Shown: in pieces, positions 43,068 to 53,626 of the stretch
How the letters are laid out: each line of letters starts with the position of its first letter
Position numbering within the stretch: the stretch's first letter is position 1
Source of the DNA: Devosia sp.
Lineage (GTDB): Bacteria; Pseudomonadota; Alphaproteobacteria; Rhizobiales; Devosiaceae
Direction of reading: 5' to 3'
Assembly (NCBI RefSeq): GCF_017307495.1
Contig: NZ_JAFKHE010000013.1
Span: 124,001 to 188,000 of the forward strand
DNA: 64,000 nucleotides
Made by a program: the position numbers and the translations under genes
Notes under the pieces: model-generated
What the model saw: the letters and a program-made list of their open reading frames with translations, nothing else
Database searches by the model: none
What the model was told of the DNA's origin: nothing

Positions 43068-43384
43068 AAGACCTGATGAACATGATGAAGGCCGCCCAGG
43101 AGATGAAGGGGCGGATGGAGGAGCTGCAGGCCAGGATTGCCGAGATGGTGATCGAGGGCCGCTCGGGCGGCGGGCTGGTGGTCGTCACGCTCAACGGCAA
43201 GGGCGAGATGAAGGGGCTGAAGATCGACAAGAGCCTCGTCTCCGACGATGTCTCGGTGCTCGAGGACCTGATCATCGCCGCGCACAACGACGCCAAGGGC
43301 AAGGTCGAATACGAGACGAACGCCAAGATGCAGGAAGTGACGGCGGGACTGCCGATTCCGCCCGGGCTGAAGTTTCCGTTCTGA
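43064..43384 (+). CDS. YbaB/EbfC nucleoid-associated protein
   Basis: 106 residues with the family pattern: N-terminal helix DLMNMMKAAQEMKGRMEELQ, then VVVTLNGKGEMKGLKIDKSL, and C-terminal TAGLPIPPGLKFPF. Binds DNA as a dimer. The start overlaps the dnaX stop (ATGA). The order dnaX-ybaB-recR is conserved in bacteria. Confidence 0.93.
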   Translation: MKDLMNMMKAAQEMKGRMEELQARIAEMVIEGRSGGGLVVVTLNGKGEMKGLKIDKSLVSDDVSVLEDLIIAAHNDAKGKVEYETNAKMQEVTAGLPIPPGLKFPF

Positions 43385-43421
43385 AGGTCGGCGGCTTGCA
43401 CTCGCCCCACCCACCCACGGG

Positions 43422-43506
43422 GTCATTCCCGCGAAAGCGGGAATCTCTGTTTGCCGGATGTCCGGCACGCTCAGCAAACGGAGGTTCCCGCTTTCGCGGG
43501 AATGAC
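43422..43506. repeat. Intergenic palindromic repeat, family C (copy 2)
   Basis: Same layout as the copy after pheA: GTCATTCCCGCGAAAGCGGG at the left and the inverse GTTCCCGCTTTCGCGGGAAT with a final GAC at the right. It sits in the ybaB-recR gap inside an otherwise tight operon, so read-through must traverse it. Confidence 0.85.
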
Positions 43507-43542
43507 CCGGTGGTGATTGAAGCAATCAGGACAATCTGACCA

Positions 43543-44136
43543 ATGGCCAACGGCGGACCTGAGATCGAGCAACTGATCCTGCTGCTGGCGCGGCTGCCGG
43601 GGCTTGGGCCGCGCTCGGCCCGCCGGGCCGTGCTGCAGCTGATCAAGAAGAAGGACCAGCTGATGATCCCGCTCTCGGCGGCGCTCGATCGCGCCGTGGC
43701 GGCGGTGACCGAATGCGAGGTGTGCGGCAATATCGACACCCGCTCGCCCTGCCACATCTGCGCCGATCCGCGCCGCGACAGCGGCATCCTGATTGTCGTC
43801 GAGGACGTCGCCGACCTCTGGGCGCTGGAGCGCGCCGGGGTGGGGGCGGTGAAATACCATGTGCTCGGCGGTGTGCTGTCGCCGCTCGACGGCGTCGGTC
43901 CGGACGAACTGTCGATCGATGCGCTGCTGAAGCGCGCGCCCGAGTTCTCCGAGATCGTGCTGGCGGTGAATGCTACGGTGGAGGGCCAGACCACGGCTCA
44001 CTACATCACCGATCGGCTGGCGCCCAGCGGGGTGAAGATCACCCGGCTGGCTCACGGCGTGCCGGTGGGCGGCGAACTGGACTACCTCGACGAGGGTACG
44101 CTCAGCCAGGCGCTGAAGGCCCGCACCGCGCTCTAG
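43543..44136 (+). CDS. recR: Recombination mediator RecR
   Basis: 197 residues with a helix-hairpin-helix ([18 protein letters not shown], ~13-30), the four-Cys zinc finger [16 protein letters not shown] (~57-72), and a Toprim domain ([37 protein letters not shown]). Works with RecF/RecO to load RecA on gaps. Length is standard. Confidence 0.95.
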   Translation: MANGGPEIEQLILLLARLPGLGPRSARRAVLQLIKKKDQLMIPLSAALDRAVAAVTECEVCGNIDTRSPCHICADPRRDSGILIVVEDVADLWALERAGVGAVKYHVLGGVLSPLDGVGPDELSIDALLKRAPEFSEIVLAVNATVEGQTTAHYITDRLAPSGVKITRLAHGVPVGGELDYLDEGTLSQALKARTAL

Positions 44137-44163
44137 GGGTTAAGGTGGGGGTCTCGAAGCAGG

Positions 44164-44631
44164 CTACCGCGCTTCCTCGTCGCGGTCCTCACCGTCGATC
44201 CACTGGCTCTTGTCGACTGAATCGTCGTCCGCCTCATCCTCGCTGTAGGAGGCTTCGTCGGCCTCGGCGATCTCCTCGAGCTCGTCCGAATCCGGCGCCA
44301 GCGTCTCGCGGTGGGCGGTGGCATCGTGGTCGACCGAGGTGGGATCCATGCCTTCGCCGCCCAGTTGCTCGAGCCGGGCAATGGCATCGTCGATGGCTCG
44401 GACCAGCACCTGCGGGTCATCGTCACCGAAGTCGGTTGGCTCGAGCTCCAGCATTTCGTCGCGCACCGCCTTGAGCCGGGCCAGCCGCTCCTCGATCGGC
44501 CAGTCGTCGCCGTACAGCAATTCCTCGATCTCGGTCTGGCTGACCGGCTGGGCAAACCCGGGCGTATCCCCGTCATTGCCGGCTGGCGTATCCTCGGCGA
44601 GCAGCCCGCGGAAGTGATTGTTGGCAGCCAT
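44164..44631 (-). CDS. Hypothetical acidic protein
   Basis: 155 residues, strongly acidic, no membrane segment. A central helical part (EEERLARLKAVRDEM-like, residues 33-60 and AIDDAIARLEQLG) is followed by a low-complexity Asp/Glu/Ser tail (SDELEEIAEADEASYSEDEA). The ATG follows GGGAGG at 7 bases (TGATGGGAGGTTGGGCC). Family not recognised. Convergent with recR. Confidence 0.65.
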   Translation of the reverse strand: MAANNHFRGLLAEDTPAGNDGDTPGFAQPVSQTEIEELLYGDDWPIEERLARLKAVRDEMLELEPTDFGDDDPQVLVRAIDDAIARLEQLGGEGMDPTSVDHDATAHRETLAPDSDELEEIAEADEASYSEDEADDDSVDKSQWIDGEDRDEEAR

Positions 44632-44712
44632 TGGCCCAACCTCCCATCAGGTGATGATAGGACAATGCCCGACCCGCGTCACGGGTTCAGCGAGGCGGCC
44701 GTTGGTCGACCG

Positions 44713-45888
44713 TCATTCCCCGGCGAGGCGCTGATCGGGCCTGGCGTCGTCGAACTCCATCGCCTCGATGCGCTCGCCGCGGCGCAGCACCTTGCTGGAT
44801 GATGTGAGGATGTCGCCGATATCGTTGCTGACGTGGGTGAAGTGGGTCTGGAGCTTGCGCACCCGCTCGTCGAGCCGGCCCACGTCACCAAGCAGCGCCC
44901 GCACCTCGGTCTGGATGCGATAGGCTTCCTCGCGCATGCGCACGTCGCGCAGCAGGGCCTGCACCACCTGGATCGACAGCATCAGGATGGAGGGCGAGAC
45001 GATCACCACCCGCGCCTTGAGGGCACGCTGCACCACATCCTCGAAATGCTCGTGCAGGTCCGCGAAGATCGATTCCGACGGCACGAACAGGAACGCCGTG
45101 TCGGCCGTCTCGCCGGCGATCAGGTACTTCTCGGAGATCGCCTTGATGTGGACGCCCATGTCATTGCGGAAGCCCGACGCCGCAAAGCGCGGATCCTCGC
45201 CCTCGGCCGCCGTGGTGAAACGCTGCCAGCTTTCGAGCGGGAACTTCGCGTCGATCACCAGCGAGGGCGCGCCGTTGGGCATGTAGACCAGCGCATCGGG
45301 CCGGTTGCCGTTCGAGAGCGTCGCCTGGAAGGCATAGGCGTTGGGCGCGAGGCCATCGCCGATGATCGCCTCCATCCTGCCCTGGCCGAACGCGCCGCGC
45401 GTCTGCTTGTTGGCGAGGATCGACTGCAGCGAGACCACGTTCTGGCTCAACTGGGCGATGTTGGACTGCGCCCGGTCGATCACCGCCAGCCGCTCCTGCA
45501 GCTTCATGAGGCTCTCGTTGGTCTTGGCGTTCGTCTCCTGCATGGCCGCGCCGATGCGCTGGCCCTGGCTGTCGAGCCGCTCGTTGACCAGGCGCGCGAG
45601 GTCGGAGGTGCGCGAGCCGAAGATCTCGCTCATCGTCTGCATGCGGCCCGTCATCTCGGACTGGATGCGCATCATGTCGGCCAGGTACCGCTCGGTCTCG
45701 GCGGACTTGAGCCGCAGCACCTCCGCCTCTTCGGCCCGCTGCCGGGCCTCGTCAGACCGGGCCCGCGACTGGCGCACGACGACGACCAGGAGGGCCACCA
45801 GCAGCACGGCGAACAGTCCTGCCGCCGCGAAGGCCGCGATCTCGAGCGTGATGGCGAAGTCGGCGACGGTGAAGAGGATGCGGTCCAT
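44713..45888 (-). CDS. rmuC: RmuC-family DNA recombination protein
   Basis: 391 residues. An N-terminal membrane helix (FAAAGLFAVLLVALLVVVVR, ~19-38) precedes a coiled coil (~40-150) and the RmuC nuclease-like domain (~170-340) with SLVIDAKFPLESWQR and AFLFVPSESIFADLHEHF. It limits inversion-type rearrangements in E. coli. It lies between recR and def as a single gene. Confidence 0.92.
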   Translation of the reverse strand: MDRILFTVADFAITLEIAAFAAAGLFAVLLVALLVVVVRQSRARSDEARQRAEEAEVLRLKSAETERYLADMMRIQSEMTGRMQTMSEIFGSRTSDLARLVNERLDSQGQRIGAAMQETNAKTNESLMKLQERLAVIDRAQSNIAQLSQNVVSLQSILANKQTRGAFGQGRMEAIIGDGLAPNAYAFQATLSNGNRPDALVYMPNGAPSLVIDAKFPLESWQRFTTAAEGEDPRFAASGFRNDMGVHIKAISEKYLIAGETADTAFLFVPSESIFADLHEHFEDVVQRALKARVVIVSPSILMLSIQVVQALLRDVRMREEAYRIQTEVRALLGDVGRLDERVRKLQTHFTHVSNDIGDILTSSSKVLRRGERIEAMEFDDARPDQRLAGE

Positions 45889-46041
45889 GGCGGCAGACTA
45901 CACGATTCGCCGAACGCTGTTCCCTCATTGTTCACGCGCGTCGCCGGGATCGTTCAGGACGTGCCGACCGGCTGGGGCGTTGACCCCGGGCCGGGAAATA
46001 CCATATTCAGCGGCATCTCCCGATGAAGGACCCGAACGTTC

Positions 46042-46563
46042 ATGGCCAAGCGCCCCATCCTGATCCTGCCCGACGAGCGCCTGCGCGCCATTGCGGAGCC
46101 GATCGACAAGATCGACGATGAGGTGAAGCAGCTCGCCAAGGACATGCTGGAGACCATGTACGATGCACCCGGCATCGGCCTCGCCGCCCCGCAGATCGGC
46201 GAACTCCGCCGCATCGTGGTGATGGACCTCGCCAAGGAAGGCGAGACGCCCGAACCGATCGTGATGGTGAACCCGGAGATCCTCAAATACTCGGACGAGA
46301 CCGTGGTGACCGAGGAGGGGTGCCTGTCGATCCCCGAGCTCTACTACGATGTCGAGCGTCCGGCCGAGATCACGGTGCGCTACACCGACCTCGACGGCAA
46401 GGTGACCGAGCGTGACGCCGGCGACCGGCTGGCCATCTGCATCCAGCACGAGATCGACCACCTCGATGGCGTGCTGTACATCGACTACCTGAGCCGGCTG
46501 AAGCGCGACCGGGTGCTGAAGAAATTCCAGAAGGCCGAGCGGCTGAGCAAGAAGGCGAGCTGA
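46042..46563 (+). CDS. def: Peptide deformylase
   Basis: 173 residues with all three motifs: GIGLAAPQIG (~47-56), EEGCLSIP (Cys metal ligand, ~92-99) and QHEIDHLDG (HExxH, ~134-142). Removes the formyl group from nascent proteins. Paired with fmt downstream across a repeat-filled gap. Confidence 0.95.
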   Translation: MAKRPILILPDERLRAIAEPIDKIDDEVKQLAKDMLETMYDAPGIGLAAPQIGELRRIVVMDLAKEGETPEPIVMVNPEILKYSDETVVTEEGCLSIPELYYDVERPAEITVRYTDLDGKVTERDAGDRLAICIQHEIDHLDGVLYIDYLSRLKRDRVLKKFQKAERLSKKAS

Positions 46564-46570
46564 CGTTCGT

Positions 46571-46714
46571 CTTCCTTCTCCCCTTGAGGGAGAAGGTGGC
46601 GCGAAGCGCCGGATGAGGGGTTGTCATCGCTCGCGATGACCGCTCCGAGCGTAGCGAGGGCGACTTCCCCTCACCCGCCCTTCGGGCACCCTCTCCCTCA
46701 AGGGGAGAGGGAAG
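46571..46714. repeat. Intergenic palindromic repeat, family B (copy 2)
   Basis: CCTTCTCCCCTTGAGGGAGAAGG forms the first hairpin and CTCTCCCTCAAGGGGAGAGG the last. Between them, GGCGCGAAGCGCC, GTCATCGCTCGCGATGAC and GAGCGTAGCG are further small palindromes. It fills the def-fmt gap. Confidence 0.8.
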
Positions 46715-46733
46715 GAAGAGGAGCCCAACTCCC

Positions 46734-47654
46734 GTGAAAATCGTCTTCATGGGCACGCCCGAATTCGCCGTGCCCACCCTCACCGAGATCGTCTCGACCG
46801 GGCACGAGGTCGTCGCCGTCTATACGCGCGCGCCAAAACCGGCCGGTCGCGGGCAGGCCGAGCGCAAGTCGCCGGTGCACGAGGCGGCCGAGGGTTTCGG
46901 CATTCCGGTGTTCACGCCGCGCTCGCTGAAGCAGGCGCCGGAACAGGAGGTCTTTGCTTCGCACGATGCCGACCTGGCCGTGGTCGTCGCCTATGGCCTG
47001 ATCCTGCCCAGGCCAATCCTCGAAGCGCCGCGGCTTGGCTGCCTCAACCTCCACGGCTCGCTCCTGCCGCGCTGGCGCGGCGCCGCCCCGATCCAGCGCG
47101 CCGTGATGGCGGGCGATGCGCGCACCGGCGTCATGGTCATGCAGATGGACGAGGGGCTCGACACCGGCCCGGTCGGTCTCGTCGAGGAAATGCCGATCGG
47201 CCCGGACATGACGTCCGGCGAACTGCATGACAGGATGATGCTGGTCGGTGCCGACCTGATGGGCCGGGCCCTCGCCGCGCTCGAGCGCGGCAGCCTGCAC
47301 TTCACGCCGCAGTCGGGGGCGGGCGTGACTTACGCGGCCAAGATCGACAAGGCTGAGGCGCGCATCGACTGGAGCAAGCCGGCCGCCGAAGTGCACAACC
47401 TGATCCGTGGCCTGTCGCCGTTCCCCGGCGCCTGGTTCGAACTCACGCTCAACGGCACGCCGACGCGCATCAAGGTGCTGCGCTCCACGCTCGTCAGCGG
47501 CAGCGGCGCGCCGGGCACGATCCTGCCCGATCTGACCATCGCCTGCGGCAGCGGCGCGGTGCGCCTCGTCGCCGTGCAGCGCGAGGGCAAGGGCGCGATG
47601 GATGCCGCGACGTTTCTGCGCGGGGCAGGGGCGCTGCCGGAGCGGGCCTCGTGA
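46734..47654 (+). CDS. fmt: Methionyl-tRNA formyltransferase
   Basis: 306 residues starting at GTG 46734 with GAAGAGGAG upstream. N-terminal formyl transfer domain: [20 protein letters not shown], then [20 protein letters not shown] (folate and catalytic His/Asn). C-terminal OB-like tRNA-binding domain from ~210. Uses 10-formyl-tetrahydrofolate to make fMet-tRNA. Partner of def. Confidence 0.95.
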   Translation: MKIVFMGTPEFAVPTLTEIVSTGHEVVAVYTRAPKPAGRGQAERKSPVHEAAEGFGIPVFTPRSLKQAPEQEVFASHDADLAVVVAYGLILPRPILEAPRLGCLNLHGSLLPRWRGAAPIQRAVMAGDARTGVMVMQMDEGLDTGPVGLVEEMPIGPDMTSGELHDRMMLVGADLMGRALAALERGSLHFTPQSGAGVTYAAKIDKAEARIDWSKPAAEVHNLIRGLSPFPGAWFELTLNGTPTRIKVLRSTLVSGSGAPGTILPDLTIACGSGAVRLVAVQREGKGAMDAATFLRGAGALPERAS

Positions 47655-47660
47655 TAGCCG

Positions 47661-47795
47661 AAGGCCCCCTCACCCGGAGCGCCGTGCGCTCCGACCTCTC
47701 CCCCCAGGGAGAGGTGGTGCTGCGGCGAGATCGAGCCGCATCGCACCTCTCCCTGGGGGGAGAGGTCGGCGCGCAGCGCCGGGTGAGGGGGCCTT
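47661..47795. repeat. Intergenic palindromic repeat, family B (copy 3)
   Basis: The outer arms AAGGCCCCCTCACCCGG (from 47661) and CCGGGTGAGGGGGCCTT (to 47795) are perfect 17-base inverted repeats. A nested ACCTCTCCCYCAGGGAGAGGT pair on each side folds further. It fills the fmt-truA gap. Confidence 0.85.
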
Positions 47796-47819
47796 TCTCC
47801 TGCACGGCAGGGAGCTGAC

Positions 47820-48557
47820 ATGCCCCGCTACCGTCTCACCGTCGAATATGACGGCCGGCCGTTCTGCGGCTGGCAGATGCAGGCGCATGACCTCTCGGTG
47901 CAGCAGGTGCTAGAGGACGCCATCGCGCGCTTTTCGGGCGAGGATGCCGTCACCCAGGCGGCGGGCCGCACCGATGCCGGCGTGCACGCGCTGGGGCAGG
48001 TCGTGCATTTCGACCTCGAGCGGGAATGGGATCCGTTCAAGATCCGCGAGGCGCTGAACTACCACACCAAGCCGCACCCGGTGGCGATCCTGACCTGCGA
48101 GCAGGTCGGCGAAGAGTTCGAGGCTCGTTTCTCCGCCATCGCCCGGCACTACGAGTACCGCATCCTCAATCGCCGCGCCCGGGCGGCGCTCGATGCCGGC
48201 CGGGTCTGGCACGTGCCGGTGGAGCTTGAGGCCGACGCCATGCACGAGGCCGCGCAATCGATCCTCGGCAGGCACGACTTCACGACGTTCCGGGCCTCCG
48301 AATGCCAGGCCAAGTCGCCGGAGCGCACGCTCGACATCTTCAACGTTCGCCGCGAGTCGGAGATGATCGTCGTCACCGCTAAGGCACGCAGTTTCCTCCA
48401 CTCGCAGGTGCGCTCGATGGTGGGTTCACTGAAGCTGGTCGGCGAGGGCAAGTGGACGCCGCGCGACTTCCGCGCCGCGCTCGACGCGCGCGACCGCGCC
48501 CGCTGCGGCCCATTGGCGCCGCCCGACGGTCTCTACCTGACGAAGGTGGACTACTAG
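47820..48557 (+). CDS. truA: tRNA pseudouridine(38-40) synthase
   Basis: 245 residues. The N-terminal strand [16 protein letters not shown] is followed by the catalytic Asp in [18 protein letters not shown] (~46-63) and [15 protein letters not shown] near the C-terminus. Modifies the anticodon stem-loop of tRNAs. Third gene of def-fmt-truA. Confidence 0.95.
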   Translation: MPRYRLTVEYDGRPFCGWQMQAHDLSVQQVLEDAIARFSGEDAVTQAAGRTDAGVHALGQVVHFDLEREWDPFKIREALNYHTKPHPVAILTCEQVGEEFEARFSAIARHYEYRILNRRARAALDAGRVWHVPVELEADAMHEAAQSILGRHDFTTFRASECQAKSPERTLDIFNVRRESEMIVVTAKARSFLHSQVRSMVGSLKLVGEGKWTPRDFRAALDARDRARCGPLAPPDGLYLTKVDY

Positions 48558-48558
48558 G

Positions 48559-49134
48559 CTAGCCCCGGGCCGCCGCTGCGATGGCCGCCAGGTCCTCGGC
48601 CGAGGGCGGGAACAGCATGACCAGCACCAGCAGCGCCGCGACGAGGCCGACCGCCTGGGCGATGATCAGCAGCACGATCTGCATCGGCCTAAGTGTCATC
48701 ACTACACGGCCGATATTGATCGAGAGCACGATGCCGGCGATCAGGAAGACGAAGCTGAGCACGGTCAGGCCCAGCAGAATGGTTGCCAGCATCGCCAGCG
48801 ACAGGATGGCGTTGGACCAGTTGAGCGTGACGACGAACGGCACCAGCGCGTCGTTCCTGCCGATCTGGCGCAGGTACAGCGCGGAAGCGCCCACAACCGC
48901 GCCATAGACGATCACCTGCTGCACCAGCGCGCCGAACATGCCCCCGCCGCCCAGCGCGGCAGTGGCCACAAGTTCGATGGCGGTGACCAAGAGGAGCGCG
49001 ATGAAACTGCCGGCAAGCCCGGCTCGGCTGAACGAGAAATACCGCGAGGCGCCCCGATCGCCGACAAGCAGGGCAAGCAGGCCCCTTGCCGCCGCGCGCG
49101 CTTCGTCCACCAGACTGGTATTCAACTGAGGCAC
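48559..49134 (-). CDS. YIP1-like membrane protein, paralog 1
   Basis: 191 residues with five predicted spans, preceded by a cytoplasmic helix (EARAAARGLLALLVGDRGAS). The stretch FSFSRAGLAGSFIALLLVTA matches FNLSRVGLVNATGFYVVAAL in the gene just upstream, so the two are tandem paralogs. Translation starts at GTG 49134, whose first base is also the last base of the previous stop (TAGTG). Function unknown. Resembles Yip1/DUF-type small membrane proteins. Confidence 0.7.
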   Translation of the reverse strand: MPQLNTSLVDEARAAARGLLALLVGDRGASRYFSFSRAGLAGSFIALLLVTAIELVATAALGGGGMFGALVQQVIVYGAVVGASALYLRQIGRNDALVPFVVTLNWSNAILSLAMLATILLGLTVLSFVFLIAGIVLSINIGRVVMTLRPMQIVLLIIAQAVGLVAALLVLVMLFPPSAEDLAAIAAAARG

Positions 49135-49676
49135 TAACCGATCCCTTGCCCGCCGCCCAGGAGCATGTAGAGGCCCAGAGGGATGGCGGCAAGCAGCACG
49201 ATGCAAAGAATGGCAAACGCCAGGGAAACCCCGATGCCGAGCCGGCCGGCCTCCCGCGCTGCCCGGTAGAACATGAAGCCGCGCACCCCGAGGAGGGCGA
49301 TGGCGGCGGCATCGCTGCGCACGAAGACGAGCGGCAGCGACAGCACCTCGACGATCCCGAGCGCATAGATGCTGGGAACGGCGATTGCCAGCACCCCGAC
49401 ACGCAGGAGCCGCGCCGTACCCCAGGTGGCGAGCAGGATCGCCAGCAGCAGCAGCAGGTTGAACAGCAGTCCGACCGCGACCTGCATCCAGCCCGGTACG
49501 ATGCCGCCGGCAATGCCGGGCACCGCAATGGAACAAAGGGCGGCGACGACATAGAACCCCGTCGCGTTGACGAGGCCCACCCTGCTCAGGTTGAACTTGC
49601 CGGCCGCGCCGGGCTGCGCAGTCAGCAGGTCGAGCCAGCCGAGCAGGGCGCGCCACAGCTCGGTGAAGGCGTTCAC
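49134..49676 (-). CDS. YIP1-like membrane protein, paralog 2
   Basis: 180 residues, five hydrophobic segments, N-terminal [20 protein letters not shown]. It starts at GTG within the dapE stop (GTGA overlap). It is thus the third gene of the dapD-dapE transcription unit and feeds into its paralog by a 1-base stop/start overlap. No catalytic motif seen. Function unknown. Confidence 0.7.
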   Translation of the reverse strand: MNAFTELWRALLGWLDLLTAQPGAAGKFNLSRVGLVNATGFYVVAALCSIAVPGIAGGIVPGWMQVAVGLLFNLLLLLAILLATWGTARLLRVGVLAIAVPSIYALGIVEVLSLPLVFVRSDAAAIALLGVRGFMFYRAAREAGRLGIGVSLAFAILCIVLLAAIPLGLYMLLGGGQGIG

Positions 49677-50807
49677 CCGAGATAGTCCGCAATGAACTGC
49701 GCGTAGAGCGCCGTCAGGTCCTCGAGGTCGGACAGCCGGATGTTCTCGTCGATCTTGTGCATGGTCGGCCCGGGGAGGCCGAACTCGACCACCGGGCAGT
49801 ATTCGACAATGAAGCGCGCGTCCGAGGTGCCTCCTCCCGTCGACAGCTCCGGCGGGATGCCGGTGCGACGGGAGATGGTCTCGATCAGCGTCTCGATGCC
49901 GCCGCCGAGATCGGAGAGGAACGAGCGCGAGGGCCGGCCAGCCACGGCGAACTCGACAGCGCAATTCCGCTTGTCCTGGTTGGCGATGACGTCCTCGATC
50001 GCCGCGACCAGCGTCTCGGGCGTCCAGCGGTCGTTGTAGCGCACGTTGAAGCGCAGCAACGCCGAGGCCGGGATGACATTGGTGGTGGCGTTGCCGACGT
50101 CCATCGAGGTGAACTCGAGGTTCGATGGCGGGAAGTGCTCGGTGCCGTCGTCGAGCTTGCCCGACAGCGCCAGCATCAGCGCTGCCGCGACCGGCAGCGG
50201 ATTGTTGGCCTTGTCCGGATAGGCGACATGGCCTTGCGTGCCGGTGACCCGGATCTGCCCGTTGAGCGAACCGCGCCGCCCGACCTTGATCGAGTCGCCG
50301 ACCCGCGCCGTGGCGCTCGGCTCGCCCACGATGGCGAAGTCGAAGCGATGGCCCTCTGCCGCCGCCCAGGCCATCAGCTTGTCGGTGCCGTTCACCGAGT
50401 CGGCTTCCTCGTCGTTGGTGATGGCGAGCGAGATGGTGCCGTCGGCCGGCGCGCGCGAAATGGCGGCGACGAAGGCCGCGATGCCCGACTTCATGTCCGC
50501 CGCGCCGCGCCCGTAGATCGTGCCGTCGACGATCTCGGCTGCAAACGGCGGATGCCTCCACGCCGCCTCGTCACCCGGCGGCACGACATCCGTATGGCCG
50601 GCGAACAGCAGGTGCCTGCCGCCCGTCCCGCGCGTCGCGAACAGGTTGTCGACCGGGTACGAACCGTCGCCCTCGAACCGCACGCGCTGGCAGGTGAAGC
50701 CGAGCGGGATCAAAGCCGCTTCGAGCACCTCGAAGACGCCGTGGAGCTCAGGGGTGACCGACGGCTCGCGGATGAGGGCGGCGAGGAGCTGGACGGGGTC
50801 GACCACG

Positions 50808-50815
<8 letters not shown>
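49673..50815 (-). CDS. dapE: Succinyl-diaminopimelate desuccinylase
   Basis: 380-residue M20 metallopeptidase. Zinc/catalytic motifs are [16 protein letters not shown] (~69-84), [18 protein letters not shown] (~101-118) and [11 protein letters not shown] (Glu ligands). A dimerisation domain lies in the middle. Produces LL-diaminopimelate for lysine and peptidoglycan. Start overlaps the end of dapD by 8 bases. Confidence 0.95.
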
Positions 50816-51653
<838 letters not shown>

Positions 51654-51769
51654 GGGTCGACTTTCTGCGGGAGATGGAGGCGGCCGGACATTATCCGGCT
51701 TGCCCGACCTGTCAACGATCCTTAACCCGGCGCGATGCAAGCTTGAACCTGAGTTTTTGGAGACGTGAG

Positions 51770-52624
51770 ATGGCCAGACGCGCCAACACCCCGCTGCGCA
51801 CCTCGAGCGAGGACCTTGCCGCGGCCAAACGCGCGCCGTCGACGCCGCAGACCGAATCCGCCGCCTTCCGGCTCGCCTTTTCCGACGACGAGTTCATGAC
51901 CAGCGAGGATACGCGCGGCATCCGCTTCCAGCTCGAATACCTCAAGGCCGAATTCCGCCTGCGCGAACACGGCATCCGCTCGACCGTGGTGCTGTTCGGC
52001 GGCGCCCGCATTCCCGAGCCGGGCAAGCCGGCCTGGGCCGCACGCAACGAGACGCAGAAGAAGAATCTCGAGGCTGCGTCGCACTACTACTCCGAGGCGC
52101 GCCGCTTCGCCCAGTACGCCTCGCTCACCGCCCGCGCGCTCGACTTCCACGACTATGTCGTGGTCACCGGCGGCGGCCCGGGGGTGATGGAGGCCGGGAA
52201 CCGCGGTGCCGCCGATGTCGGAGCGCCCAGCATCGGGTTCAACATCGTGCTCCCGCACGAGCAGACGCCGAACGGCTACATCACGCCGGACCTGTGCTTC
52301 AACTTCCACTATTTCGCGACGCGCAAGATCCACCTGCTGCTGCGCGCCCGTGCCGTCGCCATCTTCCCGGGCGGCTTCGGCACGCTCGACGAGTTCTTCG
52401 AGACGCTGACCCTGATCCAGACCGGTCGCATGGAGCGGGTGCCCCTGCTGCTGTTCGGCAAGGAGTTCTGGAGCCGGGTAATCAACTTCGGGGCGCTGGC
52501 CGAAGCGGGCACCATCGCGCCGGACGATCCCCACCTGTTCACCCTGGTCGATAGCGCCGAGGAAGGCTGGAACGTCGTCCGCCAGCACTACAACCTGCCG
52601 GAGGTGACGCTGGCCGCCGAATAG
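51770..52624 (+). CDS. LOG-family protein (lysine-decarboxylase-like fold)
   Basis: 284 residues with the LOG motifs [14 protein letters not shown] (~130-143) and [12 protein letters not shown] (~202-213). In cytokinin-activating LOG enzymes these bind nucleotide and cleave the ribosyl bond. The longer bacterial type here is often annotated as a TIGR00730 Rossmann-fold protein or a nucleosidase. Starts at ATG 51770 after TTGGAGA. It is divergent from dapD. Confidence 0.87.
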   Translation: MARRANTPLRTSSEDLAAAKRAPSTPQTESAAFRLAFSDDEFMTSEDTRGIRFQLEYLKAEFRLREHGIRSTVVLFGGARIPEPGKPAWAARNETQKKNLEAASHYYSEARRFAQYASLTARALDFHDYVVVTGGGPGVMEAGNRGAADVGAPSIGFNIVLPHEQTPNGYITPDLCFNFHYFATRKIHLLLRARAVAIFPGGFGTLDEFFETLTLIQTGRMERVPLLLFGKEFWSRVINFGALAEAGTIAPDDPHLFTLVDSAEEGWNVVRQHYNLPEVTLAAE

Positions 52625-52641
52625 CGAGGACGCTCCCCGCC

Positions 52642-53343
52642 CTACGGCAGCTTGCGCAGGAACCCGGCGAGGTCGGCGGTCATGTGGTGCACGTGCGCGC
52701 CGCCGGTCCGCTCCAGCTCCCACGACTCGACCTGCTCGTGCATGAACGAGTCCGATGCGATGACCTGCACCGTGGCCATGCCGGTGTCGTGCGGCACCTT
52801 GAGGTTCTTCTCGAGGTCGTCGAACATCGCCGCGCGGCGTGCATCGATGCCGTGCTTTTCGAAGAACACCGAATAGGCTTCCGCCAGCGGCTTGGGCCTG
52901 TAGCCCATCGCACGGATATCGAAGATATCCTCGAACAGGTCCTCCGCCCCGCCCAGTCGGCCGAGCACCGCCCGTGCGTGCCCCACATCGCCATTGGTGA
53001 GAATGAACTTGCGGCCGGGCAAGGCGCGGATCGCCCCGATCAGGTCGGGATGCGCCACCACCGGGGAGTAGTCGATCGCGTGCACGGTCGAAAGGAAGTG
53101 GTCGGGGTCGACCTCGTGACGCTGCATCAGCCCGTTCAGCGTCGTGCCGTAGTCGCGGTAGTAGGCCTTTTGCAGCGCCCGCGCTTCGTCATACGGCAGC
53201 TGGGTGACCCGCACCATGTAGTCCGAGATCAGCAGGTCGATCTGGGCGAACAGGTTGCATTCGCGCGGGTAGAGCGTGTTGTCGAGATCGAACACCCAAT
53301 CGGTGACATGGGTGAGCGATCGGCGAGAGTCGAGGTCGATCAT
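52642..53343 (-). CDS. Pyrimidine 5'-nucleotidase, HAD family
   Basis: 233 residues. HAD motif I is WVFDLDNTLYPRECNLF (DxD, ~17-33), motif II KFILTNGDVGHARAV, and motif IV AAMFDDLEKNLKVPHD (~165-180). The DNTLYP start marks the SDT1/pyrimidine 5'-nucleotidase group. Conserved neighbour of argB and dapD in Hyphomicrobiales. Substrate (UMP/CMP) is by family. Confidence 0.87.
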   Translation of the reverse strand: MIDLDSRRSLTHVTDWVFDLDNTLYPRECNLFAQIDLLISDYMVRVTQLPYDEARALQKAYYRDYGTTLNGLMQRHEVDPDHFLSTVHAIDYSPVVAHPDLIGAIRALPGRKFILTNGDVGHARAVLGRLGGAEDLFEDIFDIRAMGYRPKPLAEAYSVFFEKHGIDARRAAMFDDLEKNLKVPHDTGMATVQVIASDSFMHEQVESWELERTGGAHVHHMTADLAGFLRKLP

Positions 53344-53526
53344 CCCTGCATCATGCCAGAAAGCCGGTCGCAGGGCACTGCCGAAAATCGTTGATCAATC
53401 GCTTGCTGGAGACACGGGAGGCGTGTATTCCGACGGGCCTCGCGGGAGGCGTGCCCCGGCTCTGCCGCTGCCAGCGCGATACGCCCGCCGTAGGTGTAGC
53501 CTGAGCCCTGCAGGCATTTCCGCCTG

Positions 53527-53616
53527 ATGTCATCCAGCCCGGACAACACCCTCGAAGGACTCGAATGGCTCTGCGGCGCGCTGCGCCGGGCCTTCGTGCA
53601 TGTGTTTGAGACCTGA
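53527..53616 (+). CDS. Possible 29-aa leader ORF before efflux gene
   Basis: MSSSPDNTLEGLEWLCGALR continues to a TGA just 10 bases before the ATG of the efflux pump. There is no strong ribosome site (CTGCAGG about 12 bases ahead). It may be an uncharacterised small protein or a regulatory leader, or a chance frame. The rest of the 53344-53626 gap shows nothing recognisable. Confidence 0.25.
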   Translation: MSSSPDNTLEGLEWLCGALRRAFVHVFET

Positions 53617-53626
53617 GGGAAGCTTT

